Assembly (NCBI GenBank): GCA_945267035.1
Contig: CALYOS010000021.1
Span: 1 to 40,579, forward strand
From: an uncultured Neisseriaceae bacterium
Lineage (GTDB): Bacteria; Pseudomonadota; Gammaproteobacteria; Burkholderiales; Neisseriaceae
Reading direction: 5' to 3'
Length of the DNA: 40,579 nucleotides
In this document: piece after piece, positions 1-6,275 of the stretch
How the letters are laid out: each line of letters opens with the position of its first letter
Numbering within the stretch: position 1 is the first letter of the stretch
Program-made: the position numbers and the translations under genes
The notes under the pieces: generated by a model
The model's database searches: none
Told to the model about the DNA's origin: nothing
The model's input: the letters and a program-made list of their open reading frames with translations, nothing else

Positions 1-353
1 TTTACGGGGATGTTGATGCAAAAACCGTAGACATGAGTGGGAATGCAGAAATTTACGGGGATGTTGATGCAAAAACCGTAGACATGAGTGGGAATGCAGA
101 AATTTATGGATATATTGATGCAAAAACCGTAGACATAAGCGAGTTGGCTGTAATCCACAGAGATGTTGATGCCAAGGACATAGACATAAGCGGTTTGGCT
201 GAAATCCGCGGAGATGTTGATGCCAAAGACATAAACATGAGCGAGGGGGCGCAAATACATGGAGATGTTGATGCCAAAACTTTAAACATGAGCGGGGATG
301 CAGCAATTCACGGGGACGATGATGCCAAAACTTTAAACATGAGCGAGAATTAA
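1..353 (+). CDS. Beta-helix repeat protein (bactofilin-like turns), 5' partial
   Basis: The reading frame is open from the left edge and ends with TAA at 351-353, so the N-terminus is missing. The visible 117 or so residues are almost wholly a 17-residue repeat with consensus MSGNAEIYGDVDAKTVD: a small residue, an alternating hydrophobic/polar strand, a conserved G-D and a D-A-K turn. This periodicity resembles the right-handed beta-helix turns of bactofilins and pentapeptide-like solenoids, but no family can be assigned with certainty. A possible role as a polymer-forming or surface protein of the phage is inference only. An in-frame ATG exists at 33, but it lies inside the repeat and is not a convincing start. 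A hairpin follows the stop. Confidence 0.7.
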   Translation, partial: YGDVDAKTVDMSGNAEIYGDVDAKTVDMSGNAEIYGYIDAKTVDISELAVIHRDVDAKDIDISGLAEIRGDVDAKDINMSEGAQIHGDVDAKTLNMSGDAAIHGDDDAKTLNMSEN

Positions 354-357
354 ATCT
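1..357 (+). repeat. Seven tandem 51-bp coding repeats
   Basis: Units begin at 1, 52, 103, 154, 205, 256 and 307. The units at 1-51 and 52-102 are identical; the later ones diverge step by step while keeping the 17-codon frame. Recent duplication at the left end and older copies at the right suggest continuing expansion by slippage or recombination. The array continues off the window. Confidence 0.9.
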
Positions 358-358
358 A

Positions 359-380
359 GCCAGCATTAGCTGGCTTTTTT
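359..380 (+). terminator. GCCAGC/GCTGGC hairpin plus T run after the repeat gene
   Basis: GCCAGC (359-364), a four-base loop and GCTGGC (369-374) are followed by six T. It probably ends the repeat-protein transcript. It is the first of several near-identical hairpins in the element. Confidence 0.8.
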
Positions 381-411
381 AATACGTTTTTAAACTGAAA
401 GGAGATTTTCT

Positions 412-633
412 ATGATCTCAAAAATTGAAACTTTAGAAAATAAACTAAATTTTCCAGTCGCTCGCAGGAGTAGGAAAGCTGGTTATATTGTTGTTTTCAG
501 TGATGAATGTACGGGCATGGTGGTAGATGCCAATGTTGGGCACATGTTTGAGGTGGGGTACTACGATATAGATTGGTGTAATTGCGAGGACGAGGAGATC
601 TGGGAACCTGTCGAGCTGACCGTTACAGGCTGA
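412..633 (+). CDS. Small phage protein of unknown function
   Basis: A 73-residue protein I do not recognise. A clear ribosome binding site (AAAGGAG, 398-404) precedes the ATG. The protein has basic residues near position 18-23 (RRSRK), a hydrophobic strand, a V-V-D-A motif and an acidic C-terminal third with two Cys close together (WCNCEDEE). It looks like a small single-domain alpha/beta protein. It sits between a hairpin and the next small gene, and the two may be co-transcribed, since only nine bases separate them. Its job in the phage is unknown. Confidence 0.7.
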   Translation: MISKIETLENKLNFPVARRSRKAGYIVVFSDECTGMVVDANVGHMFEVGYYDIDWCNCEDEEIWEPVELTVTG

Positions 634-642
634 GATTGGGTC

Positions 643-867
643 ATGAATAGATTAAATATCATGGCCACCATCGTGACCATGCTAATGTATTGCTCTCTAA
701 TCTACTCCCCGCCCCCGCCCCCGCAAGATGAAATAAATTATGCCGAAAAAATAAAGGCTCTCAAGGAGCGGGAGGCGGACTTTGAGGTAAAAAAAATAGC
801 TGATGCATACGCGAAAATGACAGATATTGAGCGCATGCGGGGCGACGCCGAATTAATTTATCACTAA
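643..867 (+). CDS. Small membrane-anchored phage protein, unknown
   Basis: 74 residues. A hydrophobic stretch (about residues 6-22, including a Cys) is followed by a run of five prolines and then a charged helix rich in K, E, D and R up to the C-terminus. This suggests an N-terminal membrane anchor or signal sequence with a short proline hinge and a helical soluble tail. The start at 643 lies nine bases after the previous stop and has only a weak ribosome binding site, so translational coupling is likely; an in-frame ATG at 661 is an alternative. I cannot name a family. Confidence 0.55.
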   Translation: MNRLNIMATIVTMLMYCSLIYSPPPPPQDEINYAEKIKALKEREADFEVKKIADAYAKMTDIERMRGDAELIYH

Positions 868-882
868 GTTTTATAACGTTAA

Positions 883-911
883 GCCAGCATTGAGCTGGCA
901 TTTTTTTGGAG
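883..911 (+). terminator. Hairpin, T run and RBS fused into one leader
   Basis: GCCAGC (883-888), loop ATTGA, GCTGGC (894-899), A and seven T, then GGAG (908-911), the ribosome binding site of the gene starting at 919. It ends the upstream unit and abuts the next translation start. Confidence 0.8.
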
Positions 912-918
912 ATTAAAA

Positions 919-1191
919 ATGAACGAAAATCAAACTGAAAATAAGCGTGAGACTTTTGAAAAATATATTTATAACAAAATAATCACTGATTCCAGGATCA
1001 ACTCTATTGAGCTTGAAGACTGCATTAATTACTTCTTAGTAGAAAGAAAAGAATCTAAATTGGAAAATAAATCCGTTGAAGTATTCGGCACATTTAAGAT
1101 CATGTGCAAACTTTACGTATTAGTTTGGTATGAAGGTCCGTTCGATGAGGTTTGGTTTAGGACGCCGTATTTTGAAGAGATTTCGGATTAA
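919..1191 (+). CDS. Small acidic phage protein, unknown
   Basis: A 90-residue protein, acidic overall, with a charged N-terminus (NENQTENKRETFEKY), a helical middle and a C-terminal half of alternating aromatic and hydrophobic residues (YVLVWYEGPFDEVWF) that looks like beta strands. The ATG follows a TTGGAG site with good spacing. It is flanked on both sides by the recurrent GCCAGC hairpins and so probably forms its own transcript unit or a segment of one just before the recombination genes. Family not recognised. Confidence 0.65.
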   Translation: MNENQTENKRETFEKYIYNKIITDSRINSIELEDCINYFLVERKESKLENKSVEVFGTFKIMCKLYVLVWYEGPFDEVWFRTPYFEEISD

Positions 1192-1221
1192 TCTATTAGC
1201 TTAATCCAGCGCAAACAACCT

Positions 1222-1250
1222 GCCAGCACGTAGCTGGCATTTTTTTGGAG
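1222..1250 (+). terminator. Hairpin plus T run ahead of the bet-like gene
   Basis: GCCAGC (1222-1227), loop ACGTA, GCTGGC (1233-1238), then A and a run of seven T ending in GGAG (1247-1250), which is the ribosome binding site for the start at 1258. Confidence 0.8.
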
Positions 1251-1257
1251 CAAAAAA

Positions 1258-2010
1258 ATGAATACACAATTGGCAACATTGACTGACAAGCTCGCGAAAA
1301 CATTAGATTTGGGGAGCGGTCAAGGATTAATAGAGACCCTTAAAAAGACTGCGTTTAAAGGGGCGGTGACCGATGAGCAGATGGCTGCCCTGCTGATTGT
1401 TGCAAATCAATACAAATTGAATCCGTGGACTTCTGAAATATATGCATTCCCTTCGAACGGAGGTATTACGCCGGTGGTGGGAGTTGACGGATGGGCTCGG
1501 ATCATTAATGAAAATCCTCAGTTCGACGGTATGGATTTTGAGCAAGATTCAGAAAGCTGTACCTGTCGCATCTACCGCAAAGACCGCGCACATCCGGTCA
1601 GTGTAACGGAATTTATGGAGGAATGCCGTCGGAATACACAACCTTGGAAATCGCACCCGAAACGTATGCTTAGACATAAAGCCATGATTCAAGCTGCGCG
1701 CTTGGCTTTTGGGTTTGCTGGCATCTTTGATGAAGATGAAGCCGAAAGAATCAAAAACGCCAAGGATGGAGTTAGTGAAGATGAGGCTAACCCATTTTCC
1801 GGCGATTTGCATAATCCTGAAAGACAAAATCTGATTTCAGAAGCTGAGAAAATCGCCCAGAAAGGTGATGTTGATCTTTTACGAGATCATTTTAAATCTC
1901 TATCAAAAGATCAGAGATCAATTATTGGGTCTGAAGAGATGGTACGCATTTCAAATATTGCCAAATGCGTCGAATTAAATACGGTCGATGTTGAAATAAA
2001 GGAGTCTTAA
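1258..2010 (+). CDS. bet: Phage ssDNA-annealing protein, Bet/RecT family
   Basis: This protein binds single-stranded DNA and anneals complementary strands in phage recombination, working with the 5'-3' exonuclease encoded next to it. Its 250 residues match the Bet (lambda Red beta) family: the conserved core runs from about residue 50 (LNPWTSEIYAFP) through GVDGWARIINENPQFDG (75-91) to PWKSHPKRMLRHKAMIQAAR (129-148). The C-terminal third is charged and variable, as is usual. The ATG lies seven bases after GGAG. The next gene starts one base after its stop, so the two are almost certainly co-translated, the standard synaptase-exonuclease pair. Confidence 0.93.
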   Translation: MNTQLATLTDKLAKTLDLGSGQGLIETLKKTAFKGAVTDEQMAALLIVANQYKLNPWTSEIYAFPSNGGITPVVGVDGWARIINENPQFDGMDFEQDSESCTCRIYRKDRAHPVSVTEFMEECRRNTQPWKSHPKRMLRHKAMIQAARLAFGFAGIFDEDEAERIKNAKDGVSEDEANPFSGDLHNPERQNLISEAEKIAQKGDVDLLRDHFKSLSKDQRSIIGSEEMVRISNIAKCVELNTVDVEIKES

Positions 2011-2011
2011 A

Positions 2012-2617
2012 ATGGAACAACGAACCGACGAATGGTTTGCCGCTCGACTCGGCAAGGTCACAGCCAGCCGAGTTGGTGACATCATGGCCAAAACTAAGTC
2101 TGGCTATGGTGCTGCGCGAAAAAACTATATGGCTCAATTATTGTGCGAGCGGCTCACAGGGGTGCGTGAGGAAGTTTATATAAATGCTGCTATGCAACGA
2201 GGCACGGACTTAGAACCTAAAGCGCGCGCCACTTATATGCTATTAACAGGTGAATTAGTCGAAGAAGTGGGTTTTGTGAAGCACCCTATTATCTCAATGG
2301 CTGGAGCCTCACCAGATGGTTTAATAAATGATGACGGCTTGATTGAAATTAAATGCCCAAATACTGCTACACACCTTGAGTTTATACGAACTAAAAAACC
2401 CAAATCAGAATATATTTTACAAATGCAGTGGCAGATGGCTTGTACCGGGCGTTCGTGGTGTGATTTTGTTAGCTATGACGACCGGCTGCCTGAAAAGTTC
2501 GCTTTTCGTTCTCTAAGGTTAGAACGGGATGACGATCTCATAAAAGAGATTGAGGCTGAGGTGCAAAAATTTTTAGATGAGTTAAACGGAACGATTCAAA
2601 TTCTTGAAGCCGCTTAG
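2012..2617 (+). CDS. YqaJ / lambda-type phage exonuclease
   Basis: A 201-residue member of the YqaJ viral recombinase (lambda exonuclease) family, a PD-(D/E)XK nuclease that degrades one strand of double-stranded DNA from its 5' end to make substrate for the annealase. Visible elements are [13 protein letters not shown] near the N-terminus, E68 in GTDLEPKA, D102 in GASPDG and E112-x-K114 in LIEIK, i.e. the full catalytic set, followed by the [10 protein letters not shown] helix. AAGGAG precedes the ATG within the end of bet. It lies between bet and ssb in a compact recombination operon. Confidence 0.93.
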   Translation: MEQRTDEWFAARLGKVTASRVGDIMAKTKSGYGAARKNYMAQLLCERLTGVREEVYINAAMQRGTDLEPKARATYMLLTGELVEEVGFVKHPIISMAGASPDGLINDDGLIEIKCPNTATHLEFIRTKKPKSEYILQMQWQMACTGRSWCDFVSYDDRLPEKFAFRSLRLERDDDLIKEIEAEVQKFLDELNGTIQILEAA

Positions 2618-2628
2618 GAGAAGATTTT

Positions 2629-3138
2629 ATGACTGTGAACAAAGTCATCTTGGTTGGTCGCTTGGGTCGTGACCCTGAAACACGATACATGCCCAGCGGC
2701 GATGCAGTAACCAATTTTTCCATTGCAACTGATGAGCAATGGCGTGATCGTAATGGTGAGCGTCAAACGCGCACGGAATGGCACAACATTACTCTTTTTG
2801 GCAAGCTCGGTGAAATTGCCAGCCAGTATCTACGTAAAGGTAATCAGGTATTTATTGAAGGTCGTATCCAAAGTCGCAAATATAACGGTAAAGATGGAAT
2901 TGAGCGTATTGCGTACGACATTATCGGCAATGAAATGAAAATGCTGGGTAGTCGTAATGATGGGGGTAGCGCGGGTTATGATTCTCCCAATGGCGGGCAT
3001 TTTGCGCCAAGCAATGCAAATCAGACAAATTATCAGCCAGCCCCTGCAACCACAAGTGTGCCACCCCCTCCTACTTCGCGCAGTCGTCCAGCTCAGGCTA
3101 CGCCGGCGGATGATATAGATAATGATATTCCTTTTTAA
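2629..3138 (+). CDS. ssb: Single-stranded DNA-binding protein (phage copy)
   Basis: An OB-fold SSB of 169 residues. The N-terminal domain (about 1-110) opens with [18 protein letters not shown] and contains [16 protein letters not shown] and the [10 protein letters not shown] segment. A flexible Gly/Pro/Ser/Gln-rich linker follows, and the protein ends in the acidic tip DDIDNDIPF, which recruits partner proteins in bacterial SSBs. An intact tip implies interaction with host replication and repair proteins. The ribosome binding site is AGGAGA before 2629. It completes a bet-exonuclease-ssb operon; the host chromosomal ssb should lie elsewhere. Confidence 0.95.
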   Translation: MTVNKVILVGRLGRDPETRYMPSGDAVTNFSIATDEQWRDRNGERQTRTEWHNITLFGKLGEIASQYLRKGNQVFIEGRIQSRKYNGKDGIERIAYDIIGNEMKMLGSRNDGGSAGYDSPNGGHFAPSNANQTNYQPAPATTSVPPPPTSRSRPAQATPADDIDNDIPF

Positions 3139-3155
3139 GTTATATAACGGGTTAA

Positions 3156-3185
3156 GCCAGCAGAAAGCTGGCTTTTATGTTGGAG
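3156..3185 (+). terminator. Hairpin after ssb, followed by RBS
   Basis: GCCAGC (3156-3161), loop AGAAA, GCTGGC (3167-3172), only four T, then TTGGAG (3180-3185), the site for the start at 3192. The short T run may make this a leaky terminator. Confidence 0.65.
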
Positions 3186-3191
3186 ACAAAC

Positions 3192-3560
3192 ATGAATAAT
3201 GAATTAATAACCACGGGCGTACAACGAATTAAAGCTACTTACGGCAACGATGAAATCGTATTTAGAATTGATTTTGATCACCCAGAAGCCAAAAAAACCA
3301 TAAAGGAAATGGCAAGACATTGGGTTCATCACATTGCCGAAAATGCATCGTTTGAGGATTTATTAGAATCTTGGATACAAATAGCGAGCTTAAACAGCTA
3401 CCGCATTTATTGTGATTCCCAGATCGGCGTTGGAGAATATTTATCAAGTACAGCAGGTTTCTGCCCGATGGATGGGAGTAAGGGAATTTCGATTTATCGC
3501 TGTTCTTTTTACGCGCCTGAACATCAAGATTTTAAAGTCAGCATGTACGACGAGGATTAA
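3192..3560 (+). CDS. Phage protein of unknown function, 122 aa
   Basis: The start at 3192 is preferred over an upstream ATG at 3177 because TTGGAG (3180-3185) lies six bases before it and 3177 falls in the hairpin tail. The protein has an N-terminal beta-rich part (TYGNDEIVFRIDFDH), a helix (KKTIKEMARHWVHHIAE) and a segment with W-I-Q-I-A and a C-terminal strand ending in an acidic tail. Small phage proteins of this style are common near recombination modules, but I cannot name its family with confidence. It ends four bases before the ImmA-like gene, so the two are probably co-transcribed. Confidence 0.65.
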   Translation: MNNELITTGVQRIKATYGNDEIVFRIDFDHPEAKKTIKEMARHWVHHIAENASFEDLLESWIQIASLNSYRIYCDSQIGVGEYLSSTAGFCPMDGSKGISIYRCSFYAPEHQDFKVSMYDED

Positions 3561-3564
3561 AAAA

Positions 3565-4332
3565 ATGGCTTTAAGGCGTCATGTGGCCATTGCATTTGCT
3601 CTTGATGATTGGATTAATAAAGAGTTTGAACTAAAAACTCCAAATCTTTCTGATTTATCCTCTCTCACGCCCGCAGCAGCTGCACAAACATTAAGGTTAG
3701 AATGGGGCTTAGGTAATAAACCTATACCTAATCTTATTGCACTTTTGGAATCTAAAGGGATAAGAATTTTTTCTCTGCCTGAGTCAAAAGAAATAGATGC
3801 TTTTTGTGTATGGAACAATAACATTCCTTTTATATTTCTTAATAATCAAAAATCAGCTGAAAGAAGCAGATTTGATGCGGCTCAAGCCTTAGGGCGTCTT
3901 GTTCGTAATTTTACGCAAATAGGAAAAGACGCTAATACTTTTGCAGCGGCATTTTTGATGCCTGAACAGGCTTTACGCCAATTTCAAAGTTCTCAAATTA
4001 GTATTGAGTACCTTTTAAAGTTAAAGGAAATATTTGGTGTATCCATTACGGCCTTGGCAGCAAGGATGCATAGTTTAAATATGATTTCAGAGTGGGTATA
4101 TTACAGAGTGTTATGGCCACAGTTTGCTAAACTCAGATACCTAACAAATGAACCAAGACCTATGCGAAAAGAAACATCCCAAGTTTGGGAAAAGTTATTC
4201 ATCTTATTAGATGAAGATAACATATCAATAAAAGATATTGCCAATCAATTAGGTGTAAATCAAAATGAACTTTTAGATCTAACATTTAAATTAACAAAAA
4301 ACTCCAGAAATCAACTTCGAGTTGTTAAATAG
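3565..4332 (+). CDS. ImmA/IrrE-like protein lacking its HTH and zinc site
   Basis: The 255 residues match the C-terminal half of the long XRE-HTH/ImmA fusion proteins found in phages: LSDLSSLTPAAAAQTLRLEW (about 28-47), the KPIPNLIALLESKGIRIFSLPE block, FIFLNNQKSAERSRFDAA, then NTFAAAFLMP (124-133) and a C-terminal helical region. In that family the metallopeptidase motif is HELGH with a downstream Glu; here the residues are Q107-A-L-G-R111 and D122, so all zinc ligands are replaced. The N-terminal HTH is absent. The frame is intact for 255 codons and starts four bases after the previous stop, with only a weak ribosome binding site. A frame-extended start at 3412 would lie inside the previous gene and is unlikely. 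Function may be non-catalytic binding, or the gene may be decaying. Confidence 0.8.
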   Translation: MALRRHVAIAFALDDWINKEFELKTPNLSDLSSLTPAAAAQTLRLEWGLGNKPIPNLIALLESKGIRIFSLPESKEIDAFCVWNNNIPFIFLNNQKSAERSRFDAAQALGRLVRNFTQIGKDANTFAAAFLMPEQALRQFQSSQISIEYLLKLKEIFGVSITALAARMHSLNMISEWVYYRVLWPQFAKLRYLTNEPRPMRKETSQVWEKLFILLDEDNISIKDIANQLGVNQNELLDLTFKLTKNSRNQLRVVK

Positions 4333-4370
4333 ATTATAGCCCCCTTACCTGTCTTAAATACATTCCAGCC

Positions 4371-4394
4371 AGCCTAATGCGGGCTTTTTTGGGA
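4371..4394 (+). terminator. Degenerate AGCC/GGCT hairpin before a small gene
   Basis: AGCC (4371-4374) can pair with GGCT (4382-4385), followed by a T run and GGGAG (4390-4394), the ribosome binding site for 4403. It has the same layout as the other hairpin leaders, with a weaker stem. Confidence 0.55.
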
Positions 4395-4402
4395 GATTAA
4401 AA

Positions 4403-4663
4403 ATGGCAATTGAAATAAACCTACCCCACCATCTCGAAGAAATTAAAGATGCCCTTGATCAGGGCGATAAAGCACTAGGGTATCTTAAGGCTTCAAATTG
4501 TATGTGCTATTTAGCCGGTATGAAAGAATTGGCAGAAGAATTGAAAAAAGATAGTCGTCTAGACCCCGGCCTAGACAAGGAGCTTGAAAGACTTATTGCA
4601 CAGGTGATTGGTTTATCCATTAAGTTAATGGCGTTCGCACAAACAAAAAAAGTGCCCGAATAA
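4403..4663 (+). CDS. Small helical phage protein, unknown
   Basis: 86 residues, mostly helical: an opening EINLPHHLEEIKDALDQGDKA, a Cys pair (NCMCYLAG), then alternating charged and hydrophobic residues. GGGAG is eight bases before the ATG. The stop codon lies inside the loop of the following terminator, so transcription ends right at the end of the gene. Not recognised; small helical proteins of this type in phage early regions are often regulators, but nothing here shows that. Confidence 0.65.
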   Translation: MAIEINLPHHLEEIKDALDQGDKALGYLKASNCMCYLAGMKELAEELKKDSRLDPGLDKELERLIAQVIGLSIKLMAFAQTKKVPE

Positions 4664-4687
4664 AGTGTCTTAGCGGGCACTTTTTTG
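4651..4687 (+). terminator. Strong intrinsic terminator
   Basis: AGTGCCCG (4651-4658) pairs with CGGGCACT (4674-4681), flanked by an A run and followed by T6. The A/T flanks would also allow function on the minus strand. It overlaps the stop of the preceding gene. Confidence 0.88.
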
Positions 4688-4693
4688 TTAAAT

Positions 4694-4725
4694 ACCGGCA
4701 TTAGCCGGTTTTTTTATTATTGGAA
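4694..4725 (+). terminator. ACCGGC/GCCGGT hairpin plus T run and RBS
   Basis: ACCGGC (4694-4699), loop ATTA, GCCGGT (4704-4709), a T run, then TTGGAA (4720-4725), the ribosome binding site for 4733. It lies only 12 bases after the preceding terminator, giving two hairpins in tandem. The stem sequence differs from the GCCAGC type but the layout is the same. Confidence 0.75.
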
Positions 4726-4732
4726 CAACAAG

Positions 4733-5008
4733 ATGAAAGATAATGAATTTGATTTTTTAAATGCATTGATAAAAAAATACGGTTATAAGCCTGCAATTAC
4801 ATTAAAAGAAGCTATTGACGACTGGTTTCCGGATTTAAATTTTGAAACAGCTAAAAAGAAAGCCGCTAAGCAGCAGCTCCCATTCCCAGTATTTAAAATC
4901 CATTCATCAAATAAAGCACCTTATATGGTGCGGATTCTTGACCTAGCAAACACACTTAAACGGTCAAGTGATATCGCTGTTGAAGATTGGTCTTCAATGC
5001 ACATTTAA
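4733..5008 (+). CDS. PrtN-like activator / excisionase-type small protein
   Basis: 91 residues from the ATG at 4733, which sits seven bases after TTGGAA; the upstream in-frame ATG at 4685 lies inside the preceding terminator and is rejected. The sequence fits the pyocin activator PrtN family: ALIKKYG..PAITLKEAIDDWFP, then NFETAKKKAAKQQLPFPVFK, then KAPYMVRILDLANTL. In that family these segments form a small winged or MerR-like DNA-binding fold. PrtN itself turns on pyocin genes, but many phage relatives lie next to integrases and may act as excisionases or early activators. Here it converges tail to tail with the integrase, eight bases apart, which favours a role in integration control (inference). 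Confidence 0.75.
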   Translation: MKDNEFDFLNALIKKYGYKPAITLKEAIDDWFPDLNFETAKKKAAKQQLPFPVFKIHSSNKAPYMVRILDLANTLKRSSDIAVEDWSSMHI

Positions 5009-5016
5009 ATAACTTA

Positions 5017-6165
5017 TTATGAATTTTTCATCGTTTTTTCAAACTCAAATTTTGAAATTTCCATAGCCTTTTCAAACTCCAAAATATTGGTACGTTTAGT
5101 AAGATTTACATAACGCTCCAAAGATGACCAGCTATTGTGTAATGTCACTTGCTGAATCTGAGGTATGTTTAAACCCTGCTCCGCCAATCGCGTTGCCCCC
5201 TCATGCCTCAAATCGTGAAAGCGAAGGTCATGAATAGCAAGTAAGCGGCAAGCTCTTCTAAAATAACTACCGATTGTTTTTGCGTTAAACGGAATTAATA
5301 AATCTGTATTTTCTGTGTAAATCCTTCTTTTATTTTCAGGTTTCATAAACTGATTAAAGACGGCAAATGCATTTTCTGTAACGTAAAACCTTTTATGATT
5401 ACCAAGCGACCCTTTAGGTGATTTAATGTCTTCAACCAGCCAGTCCATCGATAATTGTTTAAAATTAATTAATTCCAACCTAGATATTTCTGCCTCGCGC
5501 CTACAAGTATAAATAGCAAACCACATGATTAAGTGCATAGGGATTGTGGTTTTAAAAGTCCTCCATTTAGAATAAAAAAAGTTATTTAATTTTTGGAGTT
5601 CTTCGGATGTAGGCAATCTATTTCTTTTTTTAGACTTGGCAATAATGCGAGATTTCTTAAGGCCGTCTATTGCCATTGTTAATTCGTTTTTATTTATATC
5701 GTAGCCCCACACAAAAATAGCGTGATTATATAAAGATGAAATGTGTTGCAGGTCATTTAAAGCTGTAGAGGCCTGAACTGGGGCAATTTCCCCTCTCCCT
5801 CGTCTTCGCAGCATGACATGTTCTGCAAAATCTTGTCTAGATAGTTTATTTATCTTTTTTTTGGCTATGGGGAATGTAGTTAAAAAACGTAATGCATATT
5901 TCGTAGTTCTTCCGAAATCTGTAGCCTCACTTAAAAACCTACATATAGCATCTTTTAAACTTGGATATTTAAAATCACCAATCTCGATTATTTTTGGATT
6001 CGCTTCTATTTCAATTTCACGTTTTTTGATCCACTCTGTCGCCAAGCTTTTTTTGCTGAATGTTTTGGATTCGCTGTAATTTATTTCGTCGGTTCGAATT
6101 CGAATTTGAGCACGGTACCTAACACGCCCATCCGCAGATACCCTTTTTGTTACAGTTCCCATCAT
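5017..6165 (-). CDS. int: Tyrosine recombinase (phage integrase)
   Basis: Site-specific integrase of 382 residues. An N-terminal arm-type DNA-binding region (about 1-60) is followed by a core-binding helical domain (about 68-160) and the catalytic domain. Catalytic residues visible are R222 (TCRREAEIS), H317 and R320 (FHDLRHEGATRL), H343 and the nucleophile Y352 (LERYVNL). The start has two ATGs in tandem; AAGG lies three bases before the first and six before the second (6162), so the second is equally plausible. The gene faces away from dusA with its start about 110 bases from the dusA start, as in other dusA-integrating elements. Confidence 0.96.
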   Translation of the reverse strand: MMGTVTKRVSADGRVRYRAQIRIRTDEINYSESKTFSKKSLATEWIKKREIEIEANPKIIEIGDFKYPSLKDAICRFLSEATDFGRTTKYALRFLTTFPIAKKKINKLSRQDFAEHVMLRRRGRGEIAPVQASTALNDLQHISSLYNHAIFVWGYDINKNELTMAIDGLKKSRIIAKSKKRNRLPTSEELQKLNNFFYSKWRTFKTTIPMHLIMWFAIYTCRREAEISRLELINFKQLSMDWLVEDIKSPKGSLGNHKRFYVTENAFAVFNQFMKPENKRRIYTENTDLLIPFNAKTIGSYFRRACRLLAIHDLRFHDLRHEGATRLAEQGLNIPQIQQVTLHNSWSSLERYVNLTKRTNILEFEKAMEISKFEFEKTMKNS

Positions 6166-6176
6166 TTACCTTAAAA

Positions 6177-6213
6177 TTGACACCATAACTAATTATAGCA
6201 TTTCTGGTGTCAA
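6177..6213. promoter_or_regulatory. TTGACACC inverted repeat between int and dusA
   Basis: TTGACACC (6177-6184) and GGTGTCAA (6206-6213) form a perfect 8-bp inverted repeat separated by 21 bases, in the short region between the divergent int and dusA starts. It could be a dimeric operator controlling int or an arm-type integrase site. Each arm also reads as a -35-like TTGACA, but the spacing to the AT-rich centre is too short for a standard promoter. Confidence 0.5.
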
Positions 6214-6275
6214 TATGGTGGCATGTATATGCGAAAATATGCTAAAATCTTCCTTAATATGAAAGTTAATGAATA

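Noticed and set aside
1-357. 51-bp repeats as a CRISPR array
   Set aside because: The units are contiguous, without unique spacers, and keep a single protein frame.
3412-3564. N-terminal extension of the ImmA-like gene to 3412
   Set aside because: It overlaps the previous gene in another frame and does not encode an HTH domain; 3565 starts at a family-consistent position.
6177-6213. TTGACA hexamers near int as a sigma70 -35
   Set aside because: On the minus strand the TATAAT-like hexamer is only ten bases away, too close for a standard promoter.
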